From Bacteroidales bacterium (GTDB lineage: Bacteria > Bacteroidota > Bacteroidia > Bacteroidales > Muribaculaceae): a stretch of 40,829 nt of DNA. A program made the position numbers and the translations under genes. Under the pieces are notes generated by a model. It saw only the letters and a list, made by a program, of their open reading frames with translations. It was not told the DNA's origin and did not search any database. Below, one piece after another: positions 15,833 to 24,573 of this stretch (its first letter is position 1; every line of letters begins with the position of its first letter). The DNA is taken from contig JAAVGM010000020.1 of the NCBI GenBank assembly GCA_014800245.1, positions 1-40,829 on the forward strand, written 5' to 3'.

Positions 15833-17215
15833 TTAAAAGATCATCTTTTTATTGATCGTGTGTCCATCCACAAGCTCCACGCTCACCACATGGATTCCTG
15901 AAAGGGAATCAAGCGAAATCGGATTCTTATTCCACTGACGATGCACCAAGTCGGCTCCGACAGTATAGACCTCAACAGAGCGTACATCCTTTTCAGTGTC
16001 GATATAAAGCAGGCCGCCACGGTTCACAATATCCACTCCCGTGGTAGCAGCCGTAACTTCCTCCACTCCCGATTCAAAAGCTCCCTCTTTCAATCCGTGG
16101 AAATATAGCGAAACAGGGATATCACCTTGACTATCGGCAAACTTAGCATCAGGTACCGTAATCATCACCGTATGCTTCCCTGCCTCGTAAGCACCAAGAT
16201 TGATGATGCGATTATCAATCACATCGCCCGGACACCAGTTGCTGAACGACTGCCACACTAAATCCGGCATCTTGGAATAGCCATAGATACCATTCCCCTG
16301 AGTATTATATTTCCTGAACGGCTCGCAGCTCGTGCGCCCGGGAACGTAGGTCAACACCAGCTCCCCATCCACATACACGAAATGATTCCTCCGGTTATAC
16401 TCCTCCCCATTTGCATTCGCACCATGATTTGAAGTGATGAGCACCAATTGAGCATCCGCCACCTTCTCCGGCACTGTATATGTATAGGTCTTCACAGTCT
16501 TTCCAAGAGTATCGGTGGCTGCCTCATTATAATTATTGAGGTTATTTCCGATATATTCGGGCTTCTTGATTACGATAGGCACAAGGATATTCCCATGCGT
16601 AGGCCCGGCAGGCTCATTGGTGGAGAATTCCAATGTGCCGGCAAATACATCATTTCTTCCCGCGCACCCTGCTATCTGAGTGTTGGCGGCATAAGGGATG
16701 CCGAAGAGCTCAAACTCCAGCCATAGGTCGTGCTTGGCGCGAAGCTCCGCATCGCGGAGAAGATTGCTCAGATAATTCACCTCATACGCATAGGGCACCG
16801 TATTAGGCTCCTTATTCATATTCATGAAGGGGGTGATGAATCTTCCGATCTCTATTCTCGGAGTCGCGTCGGGGTCATAGCTCTCAGCCCCTTTCTCCAC
16901 GAGAGCGATATTGATATTTCCGATACGGTCGTAATTGTCGCAGCATGCCTTGATGAAGACATTGAGGTCGAGCTTGTCGCCTATGGCATCAAGCTGCGCG
17001 TCGGTGAGCTTGGTGGAATAGAGAGAGCAGGAATGGCGGAGCACTCCATCGCTTATCAAGCTGTCAGGGTTATCCTTCATGCGATAACCGTCATAGAACA
17101 CTACATTGTCATAAACACGTATCGCATTCGAAGCATCCGATGCTGTGCCATCGGCTGCAATTGCCGCTGAGCCTATTCCGGCAAGGGCAATCATGAAAAG
17201 TAAATGATTCTTCAT
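15833..17215 (-). CDS. Secreted PNGase F-like peptide-N-glycanase with C-terminal sorting-type domain
   Basis: PNGase F enzymes hydrolyse the bond between asparagine and N-glycans, releasing the glycan from glycoproteins. This 460-residue protein has a signal peptide (cleavage after about residue 20). The N-terminal eight-stranded domain carries CCDNYDRIGNINIAL (D96 in the position of catalytic D60 of PNGase F) and EIGRFITPF (122-130). Near 264-290 is NHGANANGEEYNRRNHFVYV, with E271/E272 in the position of E206, followed by WCPGDVIDNRI (327-337). Residues about 395-460 resemble a type IX secretion C-terminal domain and end in INKKMIF. The overall match is from remembered motifs, so active-site mapping is inference. 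It is transcribed away from secDF's terminator, and its start is 122 bases from the secDF stop. Confidence 0.8.
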   Translation of the reverse strand: MKNHLLFMIALAGIGSAAIAADGTASDASNAIRVYDNVVFYDGYRMKDNPDSLISDGVLRHSCSLYSTKLTDAQLDAIGDKLDLNVFIKACCDNYDRIGNINIALVEKGAESYDPDATPRIEIGRFITPFMNMNKEPNTVPYAYEVNYLSNLLRDAELRAKHDLWLEFELFGIPYAANTQIAGCAGRNDVFAGTLEFSTNEPAGPTHGNILVPIVIKKPEYIGNNLNNYNEAATDTLGKTVKTYTYTVPEKVADAQLVLITSNHGANANGEEYNRRNHFVYVDGELVLTYVPGRTSCEPFRKYNTQGNGIYGYSKMPDLVWQSFSNWCPGDVIDNRIINLGAYEAGKHTVMITVPDAKFADSQGDIPVSLYFHGLKEGAFESGVEEVTAATTGVDIVNRGGLLYIDTEKDVRSVEVYTVGADLVHRQWNKNPISLDSLSGIHVVSVELVDGHTINKKMIF

Positions 17216-17273
17216 AAGCCTTTTCTATTTAAAGTTATAGGGTTATAAGGTTATAGGGTTAGAAGATATAAAA

Positions 17274-17307
17274 AGGGTCGCGTCTTTTTTTATATTAACG
17301 CGACCCT
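17274..17307 (-). terminator. Intrinsic terminator of secDF
   Basis: AGGGTCGCGT (17274-17283) pairs perfectly with ACGCGACCCT (17298-17307). On the minus strand the stem is followed by a T run (complement of the A run ending at 17274). It lies 31 bases after the secDF stop. Next to it, 17234-17260 contains short repeats of GGTTATA. Confidence 0.85.
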
Positions 17308-17337
17308 AATAATTATATTTTCAAATCTGATTTATCA

Positions 17338-20304
17338 TTACTGGAATCGACGGTTGCCCTGAAGTACAGGCTTGCCGTCGTTGTCGGCCTGCTTCTTTTC
17401 TATCTTGCGACGCATGATGCTGTATGCGATCGGAGCAGCGCAATAGAGCGAGCAGAATGTACCTACAACCACACCGAAGATCATAGCGAATGTGAACGAA
17501 CGGATTGTGTCGCCGCCAAGGAAGAAGATGCAGAGGAGCACGAGAAGAGTAGAGAACGAAGTCATCACAGTACGGCTCAATGTCTGATTGAGCGACTTAT
17601 TGAATGTCTTGTAACGATCCTCTTTCGGATACACCTTCATCATCTCACGGATACGGTCGAACACAACCACGGTGTCATTGATCTGATAACCGATGATGGT
17701 CAACACCGCAGCGATAAACGACTGGTCGATCTCCATAGAGAAGGGAAGGAAGCCCCAGCATACGGAGTAGAAGCCGATGATAAGGAATGCGGTGAGCATT
17801 ACGGCGCAGAGCGCACCCACAGAGAAGGCGATATTGCGGAAACGGAGAAGGATGTAAAGGAACATGCAGACCAATGCGATGCTTACAGCCCAGATAGCGT
17901 CACGCTTCATATCGTCGGCCACTGACGGACCCACCTTCTGGATAGAGATGATACCGTGTGCCTCATCAGCCACTGCGAATGCATTCTCATCCATTGTCTT
18001 GCCGTTTACGGTAAGCTCGTTCTTCAAGCCTTTGTAAAGGAGATTTGCAATCTCGTTCTCTACATTCTCCCCTTCGTCAGCAATCTTATAGTTGGTTGAG
18101 ATACGAAGCTTGGAGGGGTTGTCGATGTTGATTACAGATACAGAAACTGTCTTGTCGTTAGCCTCCTTCTGGAGAAGCGAGGTAAGGTTATCCTGCACAG
18201 CCTGACGGTCAACATCCTTCTCAAACTGCACCACATAGTTGCGACCGCCTGAGAAGTCGATACCCTGGTTCATGCCGCGGATAGCGAGCGAAGCGATACC
18301 CACAACAATGAGGAATACCCAAACTGCGGCAGCCCCTTTCCACTGACCGAGGAAGTTGATCTTCGGGTTGGTGAGGAAGTTGCGGCTGAGAGCTGTGGTG
18401 AAGGTCATGTTGGCGCAACGACCGTTCTTTGTGATGAGGTCGAATGCGATACGGGTCAAGAACACTGCTGTGAAGAATGAGCACACAAGACCGATGATAA
18501 GAGTTGTTGCAAAACCCTTGATCGGACCCGAACCGAAGATAAGAAGGATCACGCCTGTGATCACCGAAGTAAGGTTAGAGTCGAAGATTGCGGAGAATGC
18601 GTTGCTGTAACCTTCAGAGATTGCCTGACGGAGTTTCTTGCCGTTCTTAAGCTCTTCCTTGGTGCGCTCGAAGATAAGCACGTTGGCATCCACAGCCATA
18701 CCGAGGGCAAGCACGATACCGGCGATACCGGAAAGTGTCAACACTGCCTGGAGCGATGCAAGGATACCGAGAGTGAAGTAAAGGTTGAGGATAAGACCCA
18801 CGTTAGCCACAAGACCGGGAATCCAACCATAGTAAGCCACCATAAGGATCATCAGAAGGGCGATTGCCACGATGAATGAGATGAAGCCCATCTGGATGGC
18901 CTCGGCGCCAAGGCTCGGACCGATCACGTTGTTGCTCACAACATCCACCTTAGCCGACATCTTACCAGATTTAAGCACGTTGGCAAGGTCGTTGGCCTCT
19001 TCGGGTGAGAATCCGCCGGTGATCTGAGAGCTTCCGCCGGTGATTTCGTTGTTTACGTTGGGGAATGAATATACATTATCGTCAAGCACGATAGCGATTG
19101 AGCGTCCGATGTTGTTGCGGGTGATGGTGGCCCATTCCTGCGCGCCGCGGTCGCTCATCTTCATGTTGACCATGTTACCCTGCATGTTGTCGTATTCGGA
19201 AGAAGCTGAAGTCACAGCGTCGCCTTCGAGCACGGGCTCGCCCTTGAGGGCTACAAGCTGCCAATAGCTTACGGTCTTGTCCTGACCGTTGTTTTTCTTC
19301 ACGATATTCCCCTTCTCGTCGGTTACGGGATATTCCACAGGCTTCACAGTCCAGAGGAGTGTGAGGTCGTTGGGGAGCATCTGCTTTGCGAGAGGAGATG
19401 CGAACACTGAGTCAACGAGTGCGCGAGTGTTGCTCTGCACCTGGCCGATCACGGGGCTGCCCTGACGGCCGCCGCCAAGAACAGCGAGCACGTTAACATG
19501 GTTCACTGTATCCTGAGCTGCATAAGCCTCTGCAAAACGGCTGAGGTCGTTGGCAATCTCATTGAAGTTATATACCTCGAAGAACTCAAGGTTAGCGCTT
19601 GATTTGAGAAGCTCTGTCACACGCTCCGGCTCTTTCACGCCCGGGAGCTCAAGAAGGATCTGACCGTTCTTGTCCTGAAGTTTTTGGATGTTAGGAGCCA
19701 CCACACCAAACTGGTCGATACGGGTGCGGAAGATATTGAAAGCTGCGTCAACCTGGCTGTTCACCTGCTGCTCGAGAGCCGAAACTACCTCCTGATTGGA
19801 AGCGCCGCTCTTGAGGTTGCCGAGGAATTCACCTTCACGAACGAAAAGACCGGACATTGCGCCGGGCTGAATCTGGGCGGCAAACTTTGAGATGAAGTCA
19901 TTGTCGCTCCCCTTTGCGCCTGCATCCTGCGCTTTCTTGATGGCAGAATTGATCTGTGCAAGCTGGCTTTCGCCGGAAGCGTATTGACGGAGAATGTCGG
20001 GCACTGATATCTCAAGCACCACGTTCATACCTCCCTTGAGGTCGAGGCCGAGACCCACCTCCATCTTGCGGACGTCGTTGTAGGTGTAGCCAAGATATAC
20101 TTTCTCTTTGTCGATCGAGTCGTTGAATTGCTTCAAACTCTGTTTGTAAACATCATTGGTCTCGTCTTGGGTCTTTGCCACTGCAGCCGCATATTCCTTT
20201 GCTTTCTTCTCATAGTGACTGGTCACGAAAGAGAAGGAGATATAAAAGCCGCATATCAAAACCAAGAGGATTGCAATGGTGCTGATAAACCCTTTGTTTT
20301 GCAT
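17338..20304 (-). CDS. secDF: Fused protein translocase subunit SecDF
   Basis: This membrane protein uses proton-motive force to pull exported polypeptides through SecYEG. Its 988 residues contain SecD and SecF in one chain, as is normal in Bacteroidetes. The N-terminal segment FISTIAILLVLICGFYIS is followed by GLGLDLKGGMNVVLE, the large periplasmic P1 domain, the SecD membrane block (ALGMAVDANVLIFERTKEE), then GMNQGIDFSGGRNYVVQF at the start of SecF and its block IGYQINDTVVVFDRIRE. The ATG at 20304 (MQNKGF) is chosen because the upstream in-frame TTG at 20358 lies within the candidate -7 box and so would not be transcribed. Confidence 0.97.
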   Translation of the reverse strand: MQNKGFISTIAILLVLICGFYISFSFVTSHYEKKAKEYAAAVAKTQDETNDVYKQSLKQFNDSIDKEKVYLGYTYNDVRKMEVGLGLDLKGGMNVVLEISVPDILRQYASGESQLAQINSAIKKAQDAGAKGSDNDFISKFAAQIQPGAMSGLFVREGEFLGNLKSGASNQEVVSALEQQVNSQVDAAFNIFRTRIDQFGVVAPNIQKLQDKNGQILLELPGVKEPERVTELLKSSANLEFFEVYNFNEIANDLSRFAEAYAAQDTVNHVNVLAVLGGGRQGSPVIGQVQSNTRALVDSVFASPLAKQMLPNDLTLLWTVKPVEYPVTDEKGNIVKKNNGQDKTVSYWQLVALKGEPVLEGDAVTSASSEYDNMQGNMVNMKMSDRGAQEWATITRNNIGRSIAIVLDDNVYSFPNVNNEITGGSSQITGGFSPEEANDLANVLKSGKMSAKVDVVSNNVIGPSLGAEAIQMGFISFIVAIALLMILMVAYYGWIPGLVANVGLILNLYFTLGILASLQAVLTLSGIAGIVLALGMAVDANVLIFERTKEELKNGKKLRQAISEGYSNAFSAIFDSNLTSVITGVILLIFGSGPIKGFATTLIIGLVCSFFTAVFLTRIAFDLITKNGRCANMTFTTALSRNFLTNPKINFLGQWKGAAAVWVFLIVVGIASLAIRGMNQGIDFSGGRNYVVQFEKDVDRQAVQDNLTSLLQKEANDKTVSVSVINIDNPSKLRISTNYKIADEGENVENEIANLLYKGLKNELTVNGKTMDENAFAVADEAHGIISIQKVGPSVADDMKRDAIWAVSIALVCMFLYILLRFRNIAFSVGALCAVMLTAFLIIGFYSVCWGFLPFSMEIDQSFIAAVLTIIGYQINDTVVVFDRIREMMKVYPKEDRYKTFNKSLNQTLSRTVMTSFSTLLVLLCIFFLGGDTIRSFTFAMIFGVVVGTFCSLYCAAPIAYSIMRRKIEKKQADNDGKPVLQGNRRFQ

Positions 20305-20355
20305 GTTTGTTGGTTGTTTGTTGTTATTTTGTTGTTTTAAATTATTTTCAGCTTG

Positions 20356-20363
20356 CAAATATA
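20356..20363 (-). promoter_or_regulatory. -7 box of the secDF promoter
   Basis: On the minus strand this reads TATATTTG, an exact TAnnTTTG match, about 52 bases before the ATG at 20304. It excludes the longer reading frame starting at 20358. Confidence 0.55.
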
Positions 20364-20510
20364 CTCCTTTTTTTTGAGCTTTTTATAATTAATTGTAATT
20401 AAATTCTATATTTTGCGCGAAGTTATCAATATTTTTCCTTATTTTTGGCATTCCGTTTCGGTCGGAAACTAATTTTTAACTTTTTTTCGCGAAATTCACA
20501 GAGATTTTCA

Positions 20511-22487
20511 ATGAAATTTTCAAAAAACATATCGTCAAGGTTTATCAAGGCCCTCTTCTCGCTATTCATCCCTCTCTCGCTCGCTTCGTGTGCCAATATC
20601 GGGAACCCTTCGGGGGGTCCGCGCGATGAGGATCCGCCGGTCTTTGTCTCGGCCGACCCTGCCCCGGGATCGGTGAATGTGGATAAGACGAGGCTCACCC
20701 TTACTTTCAATGAGCTTGTCAATGTGAAGGACGCTTTCTCGAAAGTGGTGGTCTCGCCTGTGGGGAAGAGTGTGCCTAAGGTGATGTCGCTCGGAAGGAA
20801 GGTTACGATTAATTTCGACTCCATACAGCCCAACACTACATATACGGTGGATTTCGCAGATGCTATTGAGGATAATAATGAGGGTAACAAACTTCAGGGC
20901 TTTGCATATACATTCTCTACAGGTGCGGAGATCGATACGCTGCGCATTTCGGGGATGGTGCTCGATTCGCGCACCTTGGAGCCGCAGCAGGAGATGATTG
21001 TCGGGGTCACTGCCAATCTCGCTGATTCGGCGTTCACTCATCTTCCGCTTCTCCGCGTGGCAAAGACCGACGACCGCGGCCGCTTCACTATCCGAGGGCT
21101 GAAGGAGGGTTCTTATCGCGTATATGCCTTGGGGGATAAGGATAACGATTATAAATATGCCAATCCGGAGGAGGATATGGCTTTCTATGATTTTCAGGTC
21201 TCCCCTACTTCGGAGCGTGTCGGAGCGGTGGATACTATCCGCGACAGCAAGACGGGGGAGATTGACACTATCATCGACCGTATGCGCACACGCTTCCTCC
21301 CCAATGATATCCTGCTCCGAAGCTTCAATTCGCAGAAGCGTTCGCAATATCTCGATAAGTATGAGCGTTTGGATTCCACAAAATTCTTTTATAAGTTCAA
21401 CACCAAGTCGCCTAATCTCCCTATAATCGATGTCTTGGGCTATCCGGGGATTATGCGCGAGGCCGTCTTGGAGCAGAACGCCACTAATGATTCTCTTGTC
21501 TATTGGCTTCCTCCGCGCATTGTGGGGGTGGATTCGCTGAGAGTGGAGACCACCTATCTTCGCACCGATTCCACTGGGAATCTCTCTGCCCAAATCGATA
21601 CTCTTAATTTCTTCCGCCCTCGTCAGGTGGGGAAGAAGAATAATAAACCGAGCAAAAAGGATGAGGAGCAGGCGAGGCTTGATTCAATCCGCGCCCTGAC
21701 GTTGGATATGCACGCACTGAGCTCCACCACCCATGATGTATATCTTCCGGTGAAAATTCAGTTTGACACCCCTCTTGAATCTCTTCGTCCGGAGGCTTTC
21801 CATCTGGAGACGATGGTGGATACAGTGTGGCGACGTGTGGGGAATCAGCCCACGATAGAGATGGCGGATTCCCTTTCTCCTCGTGATTTCAAGATTGAGT
21901 ATGATTGGAAGTTTGGGGAGAAATATCGAATCACTGCTGACACATTGGCTGCCGTGGGGATGTATGGCACGGTGACGGCTCCTTTCAAGCATGAATTCAC
22001 CATCAAGAAAAAGGATGATTATTGCTCTGTGAAATTCAATCTCACAGGCTTGGAGGCGGGGATTCCGGCATTTGTGGAATTGCTTAACGGGAGCGATGCG
22101 GTGGTTCGCCGCGAGCCGGTGGTGAATAATTCTGTTTGGTTCCGTTTCCTTGAGCCGGGGAAATATTACGCGCGTGTTATAGAGGATTATAATGGAAACG
22201 GAGATTACGACACCGGGGATTACGACCTGCTTCTTCAGCCTGATTTAGCATATTATTATCCGAAGGTGGTAAATATCAAGAAGAATTGGGACAAGGAGGA
22301 GACTTGGGATGTCTTTGCCACGGCTATAGATCAGCAGAAACCGGCGGCTATAAAGAAGAATAAACCTGCCACAGACAAGCGTGCCCGCAACCAGCGTCCG
22401 CAGGAGGAAGAGGAGGAAGAAGACGATTACTTCGACCCCACCGCCAATCCCTTCGATCCAAACCAGCGACGACGCACAAATAGATAA
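20511..22487 (+). CDS. Lipoprotein with N-terminal SbsA/Big_5-type Ig-like domain
   Basis: A 658-residue lipoprotein starting at the ATG 20511, with signal sequence and lipobox LSLASC (cysteine near residue 26). Residues about 40-140 (DPPVFVSADPAPGSVNVD, then LTLTFNELV) form an SbsA Ig-like (Big_5) domain. A following segment (GRFTIRGLKEGSYRVYALGD) resembles a carboxypeptidase-regulatory-like strand domain. The C-terminus is highly acidic then basic (EEEEEEDDYFD, then NQRRRTNR). Conserved Bacteroidetes lipoproteins of this type have no assigned function. It is divergent from secDF. A -7-like TATTTTTG at 20440-20447 supports the start. Thirteen bases separate it from the next gene. Confidence 0.8.
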   Translation: MKFSKNISSRFIKALFSLFIPLSLASCANIGNPSGGPRDEDPPVFVSADPAPGSVNVDKTRLTLTFNELVNVKDAFSKVVVSPVGKSVPKVMSLGRKVTINFDSIQPNTTYTVDFADAIEDNNEGNKLQGFAYTFSTGAEIDTLRISGMVLDSRTLEPQQEMIVGVTANLADSAFTHLPLLRVAKTDDRGRFTIRGLKEGSYRVYALGDKDNDYKYANPEEDMAFYDFQVSPTSERVGAVDTIRDSKTGEIDTIIDRMRTRFLPNDILLRSFNSQKRSQYLDKYERLDSTKFFYKFNTKSPNLPIIDVLGYPGIMREAVLEQNATNDSLVYWLPPRIVGVDSLRVETTYLRTDSTGNLSAQIDTLNFFRPRQVGKKNNKPSKKDEEQARLDSIRALTLDMHALSSTTHDVYLPVKIQFDTPLESLRPEAFHLETMVDTVWRRVGNQPTIEMADSLSPRDFKIEYDWKFGEKYRITADTLAAVGMYGTVTAPFKHEFTIKKKDDYCSVKFNLTGLEAGIPAFVELLNGSDAVVRREPVVNNSVWFRFLEPGKYYARVIEDYNGNGDYDTGDYDLLLQPDLAYYYPKVVNIKKNWDKEETWDVFATAIDQQKPAAIKKNKPATDKRARNQRPQEEEEEEDDYFDPTANPFDPNQRRRTNR

Positions 22488-22500
22488 GGTTATTTGAGTT

Positions 22501-24063
22501 ATGGAAAAGATTAAATATCCCGTCGGAGTCCAAAGTTTTGAACTTATCCGCACCGGCGACTACATATATATCGACAAGACGGAGGTGATTCATCATCTCG
22601 TATCTTCGGGAAGCTATTATTTTCTTGGGCGTCCCCGGAGATTCGGGAAAAGCCTGCTCATTTCTACTCTCGAAGCATATTTTCAAGGAAGAAAGGAGCT
22701 TTTCAGGGGTCTTGCCATCGAACGGCTCGAACCTGGCGAATGGACTTCTTTCCCGGTGGTGAGAATCGACCTCAGCGGTCAGAATTTCAATTCTCCGGGA
22801 GAGTTCACTCTTTATATGAAGGGGTATCTGGAGGATATTGAGTCGAAGTATGGAATTGTTACTAACGCAGAGGATATTCCCACTAAATTTAGGCGATTGG
22901 TGCAGTCTTTGCACTCTATTTCGGGCAAAAAAGTGGTAATCCTTATTGATGAATATGACAGCCCTTTGACAAGGAATGTGAATAATCAGGATCTGCAGGA
23001 GAGTGTTCGTGCGGAGATGCAGGGCTTTTATTCAGGCATTAAACCCTTGGCAGAGCATATACATTTCTGTATGCTTACAGGAGTAACCAAATATGGGAAG
23101 CTCTCTATTTTCTCTACTCTTAATAATCTCGACGACATATCTTTCGACGAGGCATATTCTTCTATCTGCGGCATCACTGAAGATGAATTGCATACATATC
23201 TTGACAGGGGGATGAATCGGTTGGCTGATAAATATGAGATCTCCACTGCTTCGGCTTACGATCGGATGAAGGATTATTACGATGGCTATCATTTCTCCGA
23301 AAAACTTATTGATATCTATAATCCATTCAGCGTGATGAGTGCGCTTTCGAAGGAAAGATTGGGTGAATATTGGTTTGAAACAGGCACTCCGGCAATGCTT
23401 GTAGATTTTCTAAGAAATCCTCAGAAGGAGATCCCTGAGCTAAGCGGGATACGTGTCCGAAGGGAGACCATCTCTAATATCTCGCTTTTCCAACCCCAGT
23501 TAGTTGCATTGCTCTATCAGACCGGATATCTGACAATCAAAGGGTATGACCCGGTGCGCGACCGTTACACTCTTGATTTCCCTAACCGGGAGGTCAGAAG
23601 CGGATTTTTCAGTTCGCTGCTCCCTATCTATGCCCATCTCCAGCGTTCGGAAACGGATAGCGTATCTGAAAATATCTTGGATGCGATTCTTGACGGAGAG
23701 CCAGATAAACTTGTGGCTTACCTATCCTCATTCTTGGCAAGCATCCCTTCGGGGCTGCATAAGCATACAGGCAAATATGAATCGCATTATCAGCTTATAC
23801 TTTATCTTCTCTTCCGTCTTATAGGTACGAGTGTGAGTGTAGAATATCAGACTTCCGACGGCTTCATCGACATTCTCATCCAAACCGACCGTTTTATTTA
23901 CCTCATGGAATTGAAACTTGATTCCTCCGCCACCGAAGCCCTTGCCCAGATAGAAGAAAAAGGCTATCCCCTCCCCTTCGCCGCCGACTCGCGAACCCTC
24001 TTCCGCATCGGCCTCAGCTTCGATTCCAAGACGAAAAGGATAGGCGACCATTTGATTAGTTAA
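22501..24063 (+). CDS. AAA-ATPase-like / PD-(D/E)XK nuclease-family protein
   Basis: A 520-residue protein of the AAA-ATPase_like plus PDDEXK_9 family, which is abundant in Bacteroidales and has no established role. The N-terminus KYPVGVQSFELIRTGDYIYIDKTE is diagnostic. Walker A is GRPRRFGKS (43-51) and Walker B is VVILIDEYDSPL with D150 and E151. The C-terminal nuclease-like motif runs GFIDILIQTDRFIYLMELKLD, giving D457, E470 and K472, and is followed by EALAQIEEKGY. All key residues seem intact. It starts 13 bases after the lipoprotein stop, so may be read through from it, and ends at a strong hairpin. Confidence 0.9.
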   Translation: MEKIKYPVGVQSFELIRTGDYIYIDKTEVIHHLVSSGSYYFLGRPRRFGKSLLISTLEAYFQGRKELFRGLAIERLEPGEWTSFPVVRIDLSGQNFNSPGEFTLYMKGYLEDIESKYGIVTNAEDIPTKFRRLVQSLHSISGKKVVILIDEYDSPLTRNVNNQDLQESVRAEMQGFYSGIKPLAEHIHFCMLTGVTKYGKLSIFSTLNNLDDISFDEAYSSICGITEDELHTYLDRGMNRLADKYEISTASAYDRMKDYYDGYHFSEKLIDIYNPFSVMSALSKERLGEYWFETGTPAMLVDFLRNPQKEIPELSGIRVRRETISNISLFQPQLVALLYQTGYLTIKGYDPVRDRYTLDFPNREVRSGFFSSLLPIYAHLQRSETDSVSENILDAILDGEPDKLVAYLSSFLASIPSGLHKHTGKYESHYQLILYLLFRLIGTSVSVEYQTSDGFIDILIQTDRFIYLMELKLDSSATEALAQIEEKGYPLPFAADSRTLFRIGLSFDSKTKRIGDHLIS

Positions 24064-24114
24064 GCAGACTAATTTTCAAACATAGTCGCAATCAAGCATC
24101 GACAAACATCATAA

Positions 24115-24170
24115 AATGAAATGACAACAAGGTCAATTAATAGTTATTGAGACTTTGTTGTCATTTCATT
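24115..24170 (+). terminator. Terminator after the AAA-ATPase/nuclease gene
   Basis: Arms 24115-24134 and 24151-24170 are complementary at 19 of 20 positions around a 16-base AT-rich loop. The hairpin begins 52 bases after the stop. The arms are AT-rich with no terminal T run. The stretch 24171-24344 holds no gene; a -7-like TATTTTTG is at 24215-24222. Confidence 0.6.
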
Positions 24171-24344
24171 ATTGCAAGGCATTGGTGAAGGGATTATTCA
24201 CAACGAATATGCTTTATTTTTGTTCTTGGTGTGATGCTAATAACAAAAATTTATACCAACTAACTTTTAAATTTTGCAGAATCAAAAATAATAAGTAATT
24301 TTACCATCGAATTGATACACATCGATTCAAGACATAGTTAATTA

Positions 24345-24519
24345 GAGGCGTTATGCCCATCATCTTGTACGAGAGAAGCGTCGGAAACTTACTCATGAAT
24401 GCAAGAAGTTGGCTTAACTGTCTCCATGCCATACGGCGTGGAGCTGTTTATTCCACATCTGCATTCAAAGGTATTCCGACCACCTTCTCGTTAAGGCGTG
24501 GCATAGCAGCCCACGCCTC
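24345..24519 (+). ncRNA. Candidate structured RNA or leader element of about 175 nt
   Basis: The region folds into one long irregular hairpin. Closing stems are GAGGCGT (24345-24351) with ACGCCTC (24513-24519) and TATGCC (24352-24357) with GGCATA (24500-24505). Inner stems are GAGAAG/CTTCTC (24373-24378, 24484-24489), TCGGAA/TTCCGA (24381-24386, 24474-24479) and GAATGC/GCATTC (24397-24402, 24461-24466). The apical stem is CTCCATGCC/GGCGTGGAG (24422-24430, 24435-24443) with one G-U pair and an ATAC loop. An alternative local hairpin AGGCGTGG/CCACGCCT (24494-24501, 24511-24518) competes with the closing stem. The outline recalls 6S RNA or an attenuated leader, but no family match can be claimed. 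No clear promoter lies directly upstream. Confidence 0.4.
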
Positions 24520-24573
24520 TATTTATATATAATGGTTCCTTGGGCAACGACCACCTATCATTGTACGGAAATA

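Noticed and set aside
20562-21593. Open frame of 343 codons on the minus strand under the Ig-like lipoprotein gene
   Set aside because: The lipoprotein frame has a signal sequence, lipobox and recognisable domain. The opposite frame is Arg/Ile/His-rich and has no family features.
24345-24519. Firm identification as 6S RNA
   Set aside because: The outline fits, but no consensus promoter lies just upstream and I cannot verify conserved 6S positions from memory.
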